Assembly (NCBI GenBank): GCA_033182465.1
Contig: CP137320.1
Coordinates: 1,426,001-1,490,000 of the forward strand
Direction of reading: 5' to 3'
Source of the DNA: Sanghuangporus weigelae
Lineage: Eukaryota > Basidiomycota > Agaricomycetes > Hymenochaetales > Hymenochaetaceae
DNA length: 64,000 nt
Shown: in pieces, positions 46,962 through 59,029 of the stretch
Numbering within the stretch: position 1 is the first letter of the stretch
How the letters are laid out: each line of letters starts with the position of its first letter
The notes under the pieces: model-generated
Told to the model about the DNA's origin: nothing
Databases searched by the model: none
What the model saw: only the letters and a program-made list of their open reading frames with translations
Program-made: the position numbers and the translations under genes

Positions 46962-49007
46962 GTGTGTGGCATTCTTGGCTTGCTTCTTCACGATCCGAAC
47001 ATCGACTGTGCGGCAGAAATCTGTGAAGGCTTGTCTTTACTCCAGCATCGAGGTCAAGATGCCTGTGGAATAGTCACCTGTGGCTACAAGGGTCGTCTCT
47101 ATCAGTGCAAAGCCAATGGAATGGTCCGGGATGTATTCGACAAGAGTGCATTGAGTAGGTTGTACGGAGGAATGGGAGTCGGTCATGGTATTTCTATATT
47201 ATTTCGTACGAATCCGACAGACTAAATGACCTCTACAGTCCGATATCCCACCGCTGGAAGCTCTTCTCACGCGGAAGCGCAGCCATTCTACGTCAACTCG
47301 CCGTATGGAATAGTTCTTGCGCATGTAGGTCCCATTTTACCTGAATCGGTATACGGTGTCTAAGCAAGTACCAAAGAACGGAAACCTCATAAATACGGCG
47401 TCTCTTCTTCATTTCATGGACGCGGAAGCACACAGACATATCAACACCAACTCAGATTCCGAGCTTTTGTTGAATATTTTCGCCGACAATCTCCAACAGA
47501 CTGGTAAATTCCGTATCAATGAAGATGATATATTCACGGCAATTGGGGGTCTTATGGATCAATGTAAGGGCGCATATGCTTGCGTAGCCATGCTTGCGGG
47601 TTTTGGTATCATTGCATTTCGTGATCCTAACGGTATTCGCCCTGTCGGGATGGCCCATCGTAACGTACCTGGGGGACGCGACTATATTTTTGCAAGCGAA
47701 AGTGTGGTAGCAGACGCAAGTGGATTCACGGGATGGGAGGATGTAAGACCCGGTCCGTAAATAAGTCTCGACTCGTTTGGTGCTGTGTTGATCCTGTATT
47801 CATTCTTCAGGAGAGGCCGTGATCATCACGCGTTCTCAGGTTTCTAGACGCCAGGTGAAATCTCCTTCAACGTTCGCGCCTGATATATTTGAATATGTCT
47901 ATTTCGCTCGGCCTGATTCTGTCCTCGATGGAGTCAGCGTTTATCGAAGCCGTATGGCCATGGGCGACCTTCTTGCAGATGAAGTAAGGCGGACACTGGA
48001 GAACTGGCAACTTAGCGTTGACGTTGTTATTCCTGTAGGTGTATTTGTTGCTGTTGATGACGCAAATTAAATTTGATACTGTATAAAAAGGTGCCAGACA
48101 CATCGAGAGTTGCTGCTCTTAATCTGGCGCAAAAGCTCGGCCTTCCTTACAGAGAAGGATTCATCAAGAACCGGTATGTTGGACGCACTTTTATCATGCC
48201 AGGTCAGCAAATGAGGTACGCATTTTCTTTCTGGATGACTCTGGGCATGAGTTGATTAAAGTAACGCAGGCGACAGAACGTGAGGCGGAAGTTGAACGCG
48301 ATGGCACTTGAGTTCTCCGGGAAGAATGTTTTGATCGTTGATGGTACGATCGTCTCGTTACTGATTAATAGCTTTATCAGAGTATTTTACTTTCCTAGAT
48401 TCGATTGTACGAGGGACAACGTCAAAAGAGATTGTCCAGATGGCTAAAGATGTCGGCGCTAAGAAAGTCATAGTCGCTAGTTGTGCTCCGCCTATTCGGT
48501 TTGTGTACTTTCGCGGAAAAGAAAAATATGTATCTGATGACATCTTCTGTTGAATAAAGCCACGTCAACGTGTACGGAATTGACATGCCTTCCCGAGCAG
48601 AGCTTGTTGCCCACGGACGAGATACGGGCGCTATTGCAGAAGCAATCGGCGCTGACCTAGTCATTTTCCAAACGCTGCCCGATCTCATTACCGCGGTCCG
48701 ACAATTCAATCCAGCGATACCAAGCTTCGATTGTTCCGTCTTCACCGGTGAATACGTGACAGGCAGCGTTGATGAGCCATATCTACAGTATTTGGAAAGA
48801 TTGCGCGCAGATAACGTGAAAAATAAGGCGCAAATCAGTGGTCTCGAGAGTCTGGAGGGAAAGGGCGGGGGCGCCGTGCTTCATAATGGTATAAACGGTC
48901 ATTCTGACATGAGTGATCGTAAAGAGCCGCACATGGAATACAATGGGCCCAGTAACGGTGCAGACGACACGGTTGGTCTCCATAATAGTTGGACGGCATC
49001 AAGATAA
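46962..49007 (+). CDS. ADE4: Amidophosphoribosyltransferase (glutamine PRPP amidotransferase)
   Basis: This enzyme catalyses the first committed step of purine synthesis: PRPP plus glutamine to phosphoribosylamine. It starts [13 protein letters not shown] with the N-terminal nucleophile Cys2 of class II glutamine amidotransferases. Then [32 protein letters not shown] and LAHNGNLINT follow. The GATase domain ends around [12 protein letters not shown], with [10 protein letters not shown] and DVRPGEAVII after it. The PRTase domain has [35 protein letters not shown] and the PRPP loop [18 protein letters not shown] (about 48330-48430), then [13 protein letters not shown]. The tail ends [14 protein letters not shown]. 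Seven or so short introns. No Fe-S cysteine set of the bacterial (B. subtilis) type is evident. Complete. Confidence 0.95.
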
Positions 49008-49425
49008 CGAGAACACTGGGGACAATGGTACGTATTATTTTTATCGCCAACAATTTATGCTTACTTTTTCGTAGAAACCATCTATTCATTGGGACAAGCA
49101 AATTCGCATCACCATTATTTTCTCAACCCGATAAAATGTCCTTTCCGCGATGGTAACATGTACCCGCGTTTGCCTGTCATCGTATCACCCCTGCCGTCTG
49201 GTCACTTATCCTGTTAAGCTTTGTGATTGCTCATCGTTTTGGATGTATATTCCGGACTAGGAGATCTTGTCTATTCACTGTGTTTATTATATGTGTATAC
49301 TGTGTTATATAGTCATCTTTTTCTGTGGAGCGTTGCACGTGCACTGCGTCGTACAAACCACGTGCTCGTACTCTGTGTACACCCCTCAACGATTCTGACT
49401 GCGATGAACTCCAATCGTTGTGGCA
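49008..49425. promoter_or_regulatory. ADE4-YMR1 intergenic region with paired CACGTG boxes
   Basis: About 420 bp between two genes in the same orientation. Two CACGTG hexamers lie at 49336-49341 and 49359-49364, 23 bp apart and 61-90 bp before the YMR1 start. CACGTG is the Pho4/Cbf1/bHLH core. No gene is seen in the gap. Confidence 0.45.
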
Positions 49426-52400
49426 ATGGATGCAATTAAAATATCAAAGGTAGCTGCCATGGAATTTGAGCGGGCTTGTGTTCTTACTTATTCTTTGCGA
49501 TGAAGGTCGAGCGAGTACAGTGTCGAAGGGTAGAGAAGACCTTGGTGGGGATTCTACATCTAACGGCGCACCATCTGATTTACGAGCATGATACCGAGTC
49601 AGAGGAAGAATTATGGGTGAGTCGATTGGCCCTGCGAAGCGTATTCCGCCCATCTCGCTACTAGGTTCCATATCCTATGATTTCGCTCGTAACTCGACTG
49701 CCTATGACTCTTGAGGGATTCTATCCACTATTGATACACCTGAGAAGTTTCCGCTCCCTGACTTTGTCTTTTGAAAAAGACTCAGAATCTCAGGACGTGT
49801 TTGAGAGTATAAGGGGCCTGACAGTGTCGTGTAAGCGGACTTCGTCGTCGATTAGAATGACCTCGGTTCACAAACTACTTAGCGTCTGTATCACAGTTGT
49901 ATGCGTTCTTCTACACGCCCAATCCGCCACTGAAGAGGAGAGATGGCTGGTCATTGTATTCTCCGAGAGAGGAATTCACGCGCATGGGTGTAGGCGCTAG
50001 GACGAAGGCATGGCGATTCAGTGACATCAATAAGGATTATTCTGTGAGCAACTCACTGGTTTCCCGCATTATTGATATTTATTATAACGCTTATGTTAAG
50101 TTTTGTCCTACCTATCCGGCCCGTTTGGTTGTTCCAACCCGGATCAGCGACACCACGCTTCAATATGCATCCAAATACAGAAGCAAGTGTCGAATACCGA
50201 CTCTAGCATATCTGCACTGGGCCAATTATGTTCGTGTTTGTGTCTCTAGTGGGCTGGAATATCCTTTGAACAGTTGATTACAGGCAACAATTACGAGGTC
50301 GAGTCAGCCGATGGTTGGAATCACCAATAACCGCTCGATTCAGGACGAAAAGCTTATTGAAGCTGTATTTCAATCGCATCACTCTCCGGATTCCCGTGTT
50401 TCGGCTGGACCAATATACGGAGCGACATCCACGAATTTGATTATTGACGCTCGACCTACGACTAATGCAATGGCGAACGTAGCCAAGGGAGCTGGAACGG
50501 AAAATATGGAATACTACAAAGAAGGGAAGAAAGCGTATTTGGGGATAGACAATATTCATGTCATGCGTGACTCGCTGAACAAAGTGATCGAAGTGCTTCG
50601 CGAAGCCGATGCGAAGGCCCAGGGAATGGAGACTTACATTCGCGACCGCGAGCGAGCATCGACTAGTCTCGGTCTCCTCGATAGACAAGCCCTGAGACGG
50701 TCTGGTTGGCTTCGCCACCTTTCCTCCATCCTAGATGGCACACTTTTGATTGTTCGGAACATTCATGTCAATTCATCTCATGTATTGATACATTGTTCTG
50801 ATGGCTGGGATCGTACTGCCCAATTATCTTCTCTCGCACAACTTTGTCTCGATCCCTTCTACCGCACTTACAAGGGCTTCCAAGTTCTCGTGGAGAAGGA
50901 CTGGCTTTCATTCGGGCATCGATTCCTTGATCGATGTGGTCACTTGTCTTCTGAAAAGTTCTTCCTATCCGCAACCGACGTTCCTTCTGGCGGTGGAGCA
51001 GAGGCAGCCCAGGCTTTGTTCGCCTCTGTTCAAAATAGGTTTGTTGGCCAGGGCCATCTCAAAGAAACGAGTCCGGTTTTCCACCAATTCCTGGAATGTG
51101 TCCGCCAGATTCAGCGGCAATATCCCGAACGCTTCGAGTTCAATGCTCGATACTTGGAAAGGTTACATTACCACCTTTACTCTTGCCAATTTGGAACGTT
51201 TCTATACAATTGTGAACGAGAGTGCCGAGTAGGGGATAACGGACCTCCACCTTGCGAGCGAACAGTTAGCGTCTGGGATCTTCTGAACTCCCCTTCGGAA
51301 CTGAAGGAGAACATTAACCCTCTATACGATCCGAAGCTCGATGATCCTTCGAGACGCGATGCGCGGTCAAATATGGGTGTTCTTTTTCCCGATCCAAAGG
51401 ATGTACGATTTTGGAGCGAGTTATACGGGCGAACTGACGAGGAAATGAACGGTAAATTGATAGCTGCGGAAGCACAAGGTATTGATATCATTGGACCTGT
51501 AGATGGAACGGAAGACGACCCAGTAGCGGTTTCGGCGAATGCCAATACAAGCGATATGTCCTCGGGACTGGCGGCTACCTTACCTGCTTCTCTTCCTTCA
51601 TCTCGTTCTCTATCACCCTCCCCTGCAACAGCCTCACCAGTATCTGGCATCCGTAGTTTCCCAAGTCAACCTCTGTCATCGTCGATGCCAGATTTATCGG
51701 ACCAGAGGCCAAGATCGAATAGACAGGACAGCTTTAGGCCTTCCGCCAGTTCAGCCTCAAACTTCACCCTCCGTCCAACGAGCCCTTCAAGGAGTATTGT
51801 CTCAAATGATACATACCGCGAGGTTGCTTCCAACCGTCGAACAGGCGCGCCACAGGGAGATTTCCTACCTGAAGGCGTCAAATCGATATGGGGAAAGCTT
51901 TCTTCAAATGCGACAGCAGCATTTTCAGCCGTTCAAGGAGCTTATGGCGGGGTGACCAAAGAATTGAAGGTGCTAGGAGCGACTCAAGGGATGGATAGTC
52001 CGCGTGCACCAGGGGGAGAGTTGCAGAATCGGAGTCGATCTCCTGGCTTGCAAGAAGGGGCGGGCTGGACCACATCTAGTTCTGTATCGCAGATACGCAG
52101 CTCGAACTATTCTACACCTTCCTGGGCAGTAGACGCGACTGTTCCTTCGGAGCGCTGGCGAAAGGAGGATCTGACTACTGGACTTTCGACGCTCTCGTTG
52201 GAAAATCCATGGCGTACACAATCTCGTAGAGACGGCAGCTCGCCTGCAAGAAAGGTGGATGATTTGTTCTCGTCATCTGTGTGGGCGGACGAGAATGCAC
52301 GGCAGACGCCTCGTCCTCCGACCGATTCGGCAGGAATAGATACACCATTGAGCAAATCGAGTATATCTGGTACAACTAATCCTGAACCATCTGTAGCTGT

Positions 52401-52437
52401 AGCTAACAAAGACGGCGACCCACTTGGTGTACTGTAG
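49426..52437 (+). CDS. YMR1: Myotubularin-family phosphoinositide 3-phosphatase
   Basis: This enzyme should dephosphorylate PI3P and PI(3,5)P2 on endosomal/vacuolar membranes. Exon 1 is short (MDAIKISK); GTAGCT to GATGAAG splicing joins VERVQCRRVEKTLVGILHLT, the start of the PH-GRAM domain. Then YPMISLVTRLPMTLEGFYPL, AFFYTPN and the GWSLYSPREEFTRMGV block. The phosphatase region includes YPARLVVPTRISDTTLQYAS and SQPMVGITNNRSIQDEKLIE. The active-site CX5R loop HCSDGWDRT is at 50791-50817, so it is predicted to be active. Last conserved region: QVLVEKDWLSFGHRFLDRCG. The Ser/Pro-rich C-terminal 300 residues are probably disordered and carry a WGKLSSNATAAFSAVQGAY segment. A long exon (from about 50282) is intronless to the stop at 52435-52437. 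Confidence 0.93.
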
Positions 52438-52632
52438 CTATGACTATATCTGTTCTGTAATAGAGTGTCGCGTAAAGAGAATAGGCGTGAATTGCGTGAT
52501 GTTCAATGATGGTTACGTGATCATCTCTCTTGTTTGGTCTGATGGTGTGAAAAAAAGTCTTTTCGCGTCTTTCACTCGCTCAGCAGCCTCTTGCTCTTGC
52601 TCTTCCATCTCCTCCTAGACGACCCAACAACC

Positions 52633-54145
52633 ATGACTCTCAACGGCGTACATCGCGCACTCGCTCCAGGTCACTTTCTTTTCACATCAGAGTCTGTAGG
52701 CGAGGGTCATCCAGGTACGGCTGGCTACCTTTTTCCCATCTCATGTTGGCGAGAGGAACAGATTCACTGACATATTTTTCTTGTTCTCAACCAGACAAGA
52801 TCTGTGACCAGGTCTCCGATGCTATTGTGGGTAGTTAGTAAAGCAGTGCAACAAAATGCTGAACTGAAGAATGTTGTAGCTCGATGCCTGCCTTGAACAA
52901 GACCCCTTCTCCAAGGTCGCCTGTGAAACTGCCTCGAAAACCGGCATGATCATGGTCTTCGGTGAAATCACTACCAAAGCGCAGATCGACTACCAAAAGG
53001 TCATCCGGAACACGATTAAGCAGATCGGATACGACTCCTCAGAAAAGGGCTTTGACTACAAAACATGCAACATCCTCGTTGCAATCGAGCAGCAGTCGCC
53101 AGATATCGCCCAGGGTCTTGACCACGGCTCGCTTGAAAACCATGGTGCTGGTGACCAGGGTATTATGTTCGGTTATGCAACCGATGAGACGGAAGAGTAC
53201 ATGCCGCTCACTATTATGCTTGCCCACAAGCTCAACGCTGCAATGGCTGTTGCTCGCCGAACTGGTGCTCTGCCTTGGCTCCGTCCTGACTCGAAAACGC
53301 AAGTCACTATCGAGTACAAGAAGGACGGTGGTGCAACCATCCCTCTCCGTGTAGACACTGTCGTCATTTCTACTCAACATGCCGACTCGATTTCAACTGA
53401 GGAGCTTCGCAAAGAGATCCTCAACAAGATCATAAAACAAGTCATTCCCGCGCATCTTCTTGACGAGAGAACGGTTTACCATGTATGTGCTTTTTTGTCG
53501 CTGACGTGTGAATAGTCTCATTCTTTCTCAGATTCAACCATCTGGCCGATTCGTCATTGGTGGCCCTCAGGGTGATGCTGGTTTAACTGGCCGTAAGATT
53601 ATTGTCGATACCTACGGTGGTTGGGGAGCGCACGGTGGAGGTGCTTTCTCCGGAAAGGACTTCTCCAAGGTCGACCGTTCCGCTGCCTACACTGCCCGAT
53701 GGATCGGTACGTGTATCTACATCTAACCATTCGTCTACCAAGGCTAAAGAAATCTTTTAGCCAAATCTCTCGTTGCTGGCGGCCTTGCGCGCCGTTGCTT
53801 AGTCCAGCTGTCATACGCTATCGGTGTCGCTGAGCCATTGTCAATTTATGTCGATACCTATGGTACCGGAAAGCTGTCGGACGAGGAGCTCGTCGAAGTC
53901 ATCCGACGAAACTGGGACCTCCGACCTGGTGTTATTGGTACGTCTTACATGTCCGTTCCCCATTCTCATGCTCACTTACTTGAACAGTACGAGAGCTTGA
54001 CCTTCAGAAGCCTCAATACCTGAAAACGGCTTCTTACGGCCACTTCGGTGAGAAATTCTCTATTTGATATCATTTCAAAATAACTAATTTCTCGATAGGC
54101 AACCCTGGATACACATGGGAGAAATCCAAGAAGCTCATCCTCTAA
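52633..54145 (+). CDS. SAM2: S-adenosylmethionine synthetase
   Basis: This enzyme makes S-adenosylmethionine from methionine and ATP, the main methyl donor. The start [20 protein letters not shown] runs into [20 protein letters not shown] (ATP/Mg-binding GHPDK). Then [40 protein letters not shown] (GAGDQG signature), [38 protein letters not shown] and the P-loop-like [20 protein letters not shown]. The end is [21 protein letters not shown] 54143-54145. About 394 aa and six introns, usual for the family. The leader (52590-52632) is CT-rich. All core residues seen; intact. Confidence 0.96.
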
Positions 54146-54582
54146 GCATGCCCCTCTGCACTCTTTACTATATTAGATTTGCTTTGCTCCTTCGCGTACC
54201 TCGGAAGTTCATCCTTCCATCTCTATTACTCGTCCATGACGAGCGATGCGTTCCTCCGCGTCATACTCATTGATTAGACCATACCCTATCGTGTGTCACA
54301 CACCTGTACATACGTACCGGATGCATCAAGTTGGCAATTCAACACGTCAACACCTATGCATCACAATTCTCACACACCGTTACGTTTTCAGCAGGAATTA
54401 TCAAGGCATCAGTAGTAGTAACATCTTGATTTGTAATGAGCACCTTTTGAAGAATATAATTGCGTTCAACCGCACCGATTCACATAATTTGCTTTAAAGC
54501 TACAAACACGGGTGCAGAGAAACGAAATACATGTTGATACATAGCAACATAAGCATTTACAGACCTATGCAATTGATCACTT
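54146..54582. other. Convergent SAM2-DNA2 intergenic region
   Basis: About 440 bp between the stops of two convergent genes, consisting of presumed 3' UTR sequence. Only short open frames; nothing else seen. Confidence 0.4.
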
Positions 54583-57500
54583 TTACTTCGTGTCGTTGAG
54601 TATGTCTCGAAGGATCGGACGCGAACGTAGTATGCCGGCCGTGATGGAAGCTTGCTTCGCTTCTTTGGGATGACCTTGCTTTTCTTGTGAATGAAGCATC
54701 TTGGCCGAGGGCGGCTTCGACCCAGATGTCATCTTCAATGCGACTTCAGCTTCGACTTCAGAATGCATGGCGTCTGCCCCTGTAGATAAGGTCAGGACCC
54801 AACCGCGTTCTTCCATGAACTCGAAGAAATCCGAGAGCAGTGGTGATGCTTTCAGAGTTCTTCTGCTGCCAAAGATAACAAGTTTTGCCTGTGCTCGAGT
54901 GAAGGCAACATTGATTCGCCTCCAATCCTTGAGTAAGTCACCAATCTAGAGACGGCAGTCGGTGAGTATAGTCAGAGAGTGTGGCTGAGGTGTTCGCTGA
55001 CCTGATTATCTTTGTTCGCACGGACAAGCGAGATGATAATGCAGTCCTTGTCACGTCCCTGGCTCCTGTCTGCAGTGAGGAGTTCGATACCCTTATATTC
55101 CTGCAATAGGTTGGAGAGAAGCTTGATTTGCTGGCGATACAGAGAAATGATTCCTATTTGATCCTCGCGAACGCCGCCTCCGAGAAGGGCGAGCGTCAGC
55201 TGTTGAACAAGTGCGGCCTCCTTCTCATTCTGGATCAAGTCACCGACGCGAGAGTCAAACGCGGGAACTCCGTCAGTGTCGACGAAGATAGCCTTGCAGC
55301 TGTAAAGTCACTTTGATCAGCTCCTGTTCGGACTGATTGCAATGATAATGCGTCAGGTTTACCTTTCATTCATGATTACATTTAGCCAACACGTAGATCC
55401 CTCTTTACCGCAGTGGCAATCATCTCTCCTGACGTTCGGAATATGAAGAGACCTTTTTGAGACTTCAAGTGAGCTGCACTTCAAACGACCACTATATATA
55501 AGTTTATTTGACAGTAACATGATGTCCTCATTCATGCGGTATTGATAGGTCAGGTCTACGACCGCGTGCGGATGCGCGTCGGATAGCCTTCTGAAAAGAG
55601 ATACATCAAACCCTCCTTTCCGTGCCTCCTTGTTTTTGACCTACATTCCAAAAGGAGCGTGAAGACAACGAATGGTGAATAGAGTAGATTACTCACAAGT
55701 GGGGGCAGTTGGAAGTGATCTCCGACTAGGACGAACTTTTCGGCGAAGCGTAAGGGACCTATGCAAGTGGGTAACGTTATCTGGGAAGCCTCGTCAACAA
55801 TGCAGTAGTCAAAACGCCTCCTCGAGAAAAGTGCACTGTTTGTTCGAAGTTATTGTTTGTTCCTTTGAAGAAGGAGGACACGTACTGATCAGTAGACAGA
55901 GCAGTGGCAGCTACCACAGGAGGAGATAAAAGTTGTTTTTCAAGTTGTTCGACGGTTGCAGCATGTTCTTGCGCTCCCAATGTAAAGCCTCGAACGTCAG
56001 GATGGACCTTCAAAACATTAACTTTGGTACCAGTTTAATCAAACACTCGACTCACTTTATCCTTATTCCCAAGCCTTAAAATTTCGAATGAAGCTAAATT
56101 CTTCAGCTTGAGGAGTATAGTATCAACGGCAGAGTGCGTGTACGATGTCAGCAAGACTGTCTTGCCCATCTCGACCATCATCCTGATCATGTGTGCGACA
56201 GTAGTCGTCTTGCCCGTGCCAGGCATACCGAGTATCAAGGCATAATCGCGTGCCTGGAGTACGTGTTCAACGGCACGGATTTGCTCCTCATTAAGTGGGT
56301 TCGAACCGCACCGAATAGGAATATCTGCGTCAGCAACAAATTCCGGAGGCTTCAGATCAACCACGGATTGTAGAAGTCTGCGAGAACCAGTGGCATAGAA
56401 CAATCGTGCGAGATTGTCCCGCACGCGACCCATTCCTCCCATTAGCTCGTCTTTGTCGATGCGAAACACCGGCTCAAAACCCGATCCACGAAAGGAGCCC
56501 CCAGTCCGTACATGATCCAAAGACAGACTATGGTCGACCCCGACAACAATGTGTTTCGGCGAAAGTTCCAGGACAAAACCTCGCGCCAGTGCAAAGAGAC
56601 GCGGATCACCGGAGACTGAAATTATCACTGGATCGCCCGAAGCTATGTGGCCATGTAGGAGATTTTGCGGGTTCGAATCTGCCTCGTAAGAGCATCTCTG
56701 CCTCACAAAACGATAGGTATAACGGTGGATCTGTTTGACAACGTTGACATTCTGGTCGACGAAAGCCGTGTCAAGGACCATGTTCGCAAGACAGCGGCCC
56801 ATCTTTTCTCGTTCATCGGCGTTAAGGGTCCATAACTCTTTTCGAAACTTTGTCATGTCCTTTTCTTCCAAAGCGATCAAACTCTCCCAGTGCTTGAAAA
56901 ATACGATTTGCTCCTTTGACAAATGACTTGTCTTGAGTTCATACAAATCTGCGATAGGCGAACTAGTATCCTGCACGTCCTCTACGGCCTACGCAGATAT
57001 CCTCAATTCAGTCATCATAGGCTAATAAACAAGGGAGACGGACCTTTCTGTATAGCATGCAGACATCAGCAACATAGCATCTGCTGCATGCGCGATCCTG
57101 GTTTATAGTTGGGGGCAAGAATGAGGATGCGTCCCCTTTCTGCCTGTTGTCGGGAGCTGAGCCCGTCTTCATCCTCAATCTTCTGGTCAGATAGTTGGCC
57201 AACTCGTTTCTTGTAATAATCAGGCCCCGCAATTCATTTCGACCAGCTGGCACTCTGATAATTTCCTCGGATTGAGTATAGAATAGCAAGCCACCCTTGG
57301 TAAATCTCAAGGGTGAATCAAATGCGGATTCTGACAACTTTGATCCGTGACGCTCGTCCATGAGTACAGAGTATAGCATTGTCTGAGCTCGATGTTCCAT
57401 GCTTGGAGCGGCACGACCTGTCTTGATTTCTAGAGGCATATTGGCCACTGTTGTACAAGGTGTGGACTCTCGTGACCTATGATTCGCCCTGTCGGGTTCT

Positions 57501-58763
57501 GCGATCTCATCAATGCGAACTTGGAGCGAAGCATCGATTTTCCCTTTAAGTCCATGTTTTGGTGACCATATCTCTTCCTCAACGTCGAGTAACCGAGTAA
57601 TGGCGAGTCGTGCCGTTGCTCCTTGAACGTCGCGAGTATTCGAAAGGGTTGCATTGGGCTTCAGGTACGGATGAGCATAAAGTTTACGAATACAAAACAT
57701 ACACACCTTGGGAGTCTCGCCTAAAAACCTCTCTCCAAAAACTTTTAGTCCGCCAGCACGTTTGCTTATCTCGATCTTTGCTTCATCCACACCAACGTCG
57801 ATTTGTACAAACTCCATCAAATTCTTCTGGATACTTTCGTCTATAAAACTTTCAATGCTTGATACATCCCAGCGCTGCGTCGACAGACAGCGTTGCATAA
57901 TTTCGTGTAACATGCTACCCCAGATAAGCGAGGGTGTTTTGTCCGACGAAGAATGTACCATCAACGACAGGAGAGAACGGCGTGGGCAATGAAGAGCATT
58001 TGCTATTGAAGTCGCAGTCACGAGAATATCAGGATGCTGCACGAGCATGTTGTGCTTCGAAGAGATAACAATAGTATTGTCTTTGGGAGAAAACGAGCCG
58101 ATGATATTCAATATATCGCCTGTGTACGAAGTTAGATTACTCGTAAATTATGTATTGTGAAGTGCTCTTACCTGTGTTGACGGCCGTCTCTACCCAGTCG
58201 TCCAGGAGCACGATTGTCTTACGATTCGACTTGTCCTCTGCGTAGACATGCAGTGTCTTATCATGCTTGTTAGTCTTCATGCCGATCGTTCGTAATCCGA
58301 ACATACCTTTGTTGAGCCACATTGCTCAACTGATTCCACAACACAGCGTATATATGTCTCTTCCTCCCCTGGAGGAGTCAGAGAAACGTTTGACTAGCAC
58401 AAAAGACTTAGAGTCTTCCCAGATTACTGGTAGAAAGATGCTTACAATTGGCCTTTTGCGGACAGGTGAAAATGCATCATCCCAATCCCAATTTTCGGCG
58501 CCTTCGAAGAGAGCAACAAGGTCCGCCCCGCCCAAAGTGTCAGATGGCCGCGATTTCTTCTTTGTGGGAGTATGGGCTGCTCCGAAATCTACCGTCGATT
58601 GGGTCGATGTGTTTTGAGACTCAGGCGGCTCGCAAAATGTTCTCTTGCGTTTCTTCGGCGTTGGATCTGGCGACAGAGCGGTATCAAAGAACGAGGAATC
58701 AATGCCTAGCAGGAGATCCTCCATGAAAGCACTTTCATCTTGAGCAGAAGGTTTCCCCCGCAT
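54583..58763 (-). CDS. DNA2: DNA replication helicase/nuclease Dna2
   Basis: Dna2 processes long Okazaki flaps and resects double-strand breaks. The start [20 protein letters not shown] at 58763 is followed by a PIP/RPA-like N-terminal region, then [20 protein letters not shown]. The nuclease (RecB-like) domain has [29 protein letters not shown] and the catalytic [20 protein letters not shown]. The cysteine cluster [15 protein letters not shown], with the upstream HCPRR cysteine, gives the 4Fe-4S ligands. The superfamily 1 helicase has Walker [20 protein letters not shown] (about 56195-56240), Walker [31 protein letters not shown], and motifs V-VI ([37 protein letters not shown]). The C-terminus ends [16 protein letters not shown]. 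At least ten short introns; intact. The promoter has an ACGCGT box. Confidence 0.93.
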
Positions 58764-59029
58764 CGCAAGTCCTGAGAGGCGAAGGGTATCGCAGTGATAG
58801 TAATGGAAATGAATAAAGAAGAATAACATGGCACGCGTGACATAGCGACGCGCCTGTCACACAAACACGCACGTGAGCGCTCCATTCTTGAGTATGTCAC
58901 GCATTATCAGATTATAGTCCGTCACGTTTCTTCTTTTTTTGTTTGCATTCCCTCAAACATTTCTACGTTCTGATAAACTGTACTGAACGGATCGAACCTA
59001 TATATGCTCTGAAGCTCCATCCATGGTTA
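58764..59029 (-). promoter_or_regulatory. DNA2 upstream region with MCB-like box
   Basis: An ACGCGT hexamer at 58833-58838 lies 69 bp before the DNA2 start codon, with a second ACGCGC core at 58848-58853 and a CACGTG at 58872-58877. ACGCGT is the MBF (MCB) box that drives G1/S expression of replication genes in yeasts. Confidence 0.45.

Noticed and set aside
56664-56685. GGGTTCGAATCT, like a tRNA B box
   Set aside because: It lies inside the DNA2 coding sequence, and the flanks do not fold into T, anticodon and acceptor stems. Similar TTCGAA hits at 19770, 36620, 56300 and 63354 fail the T-stem test as well.
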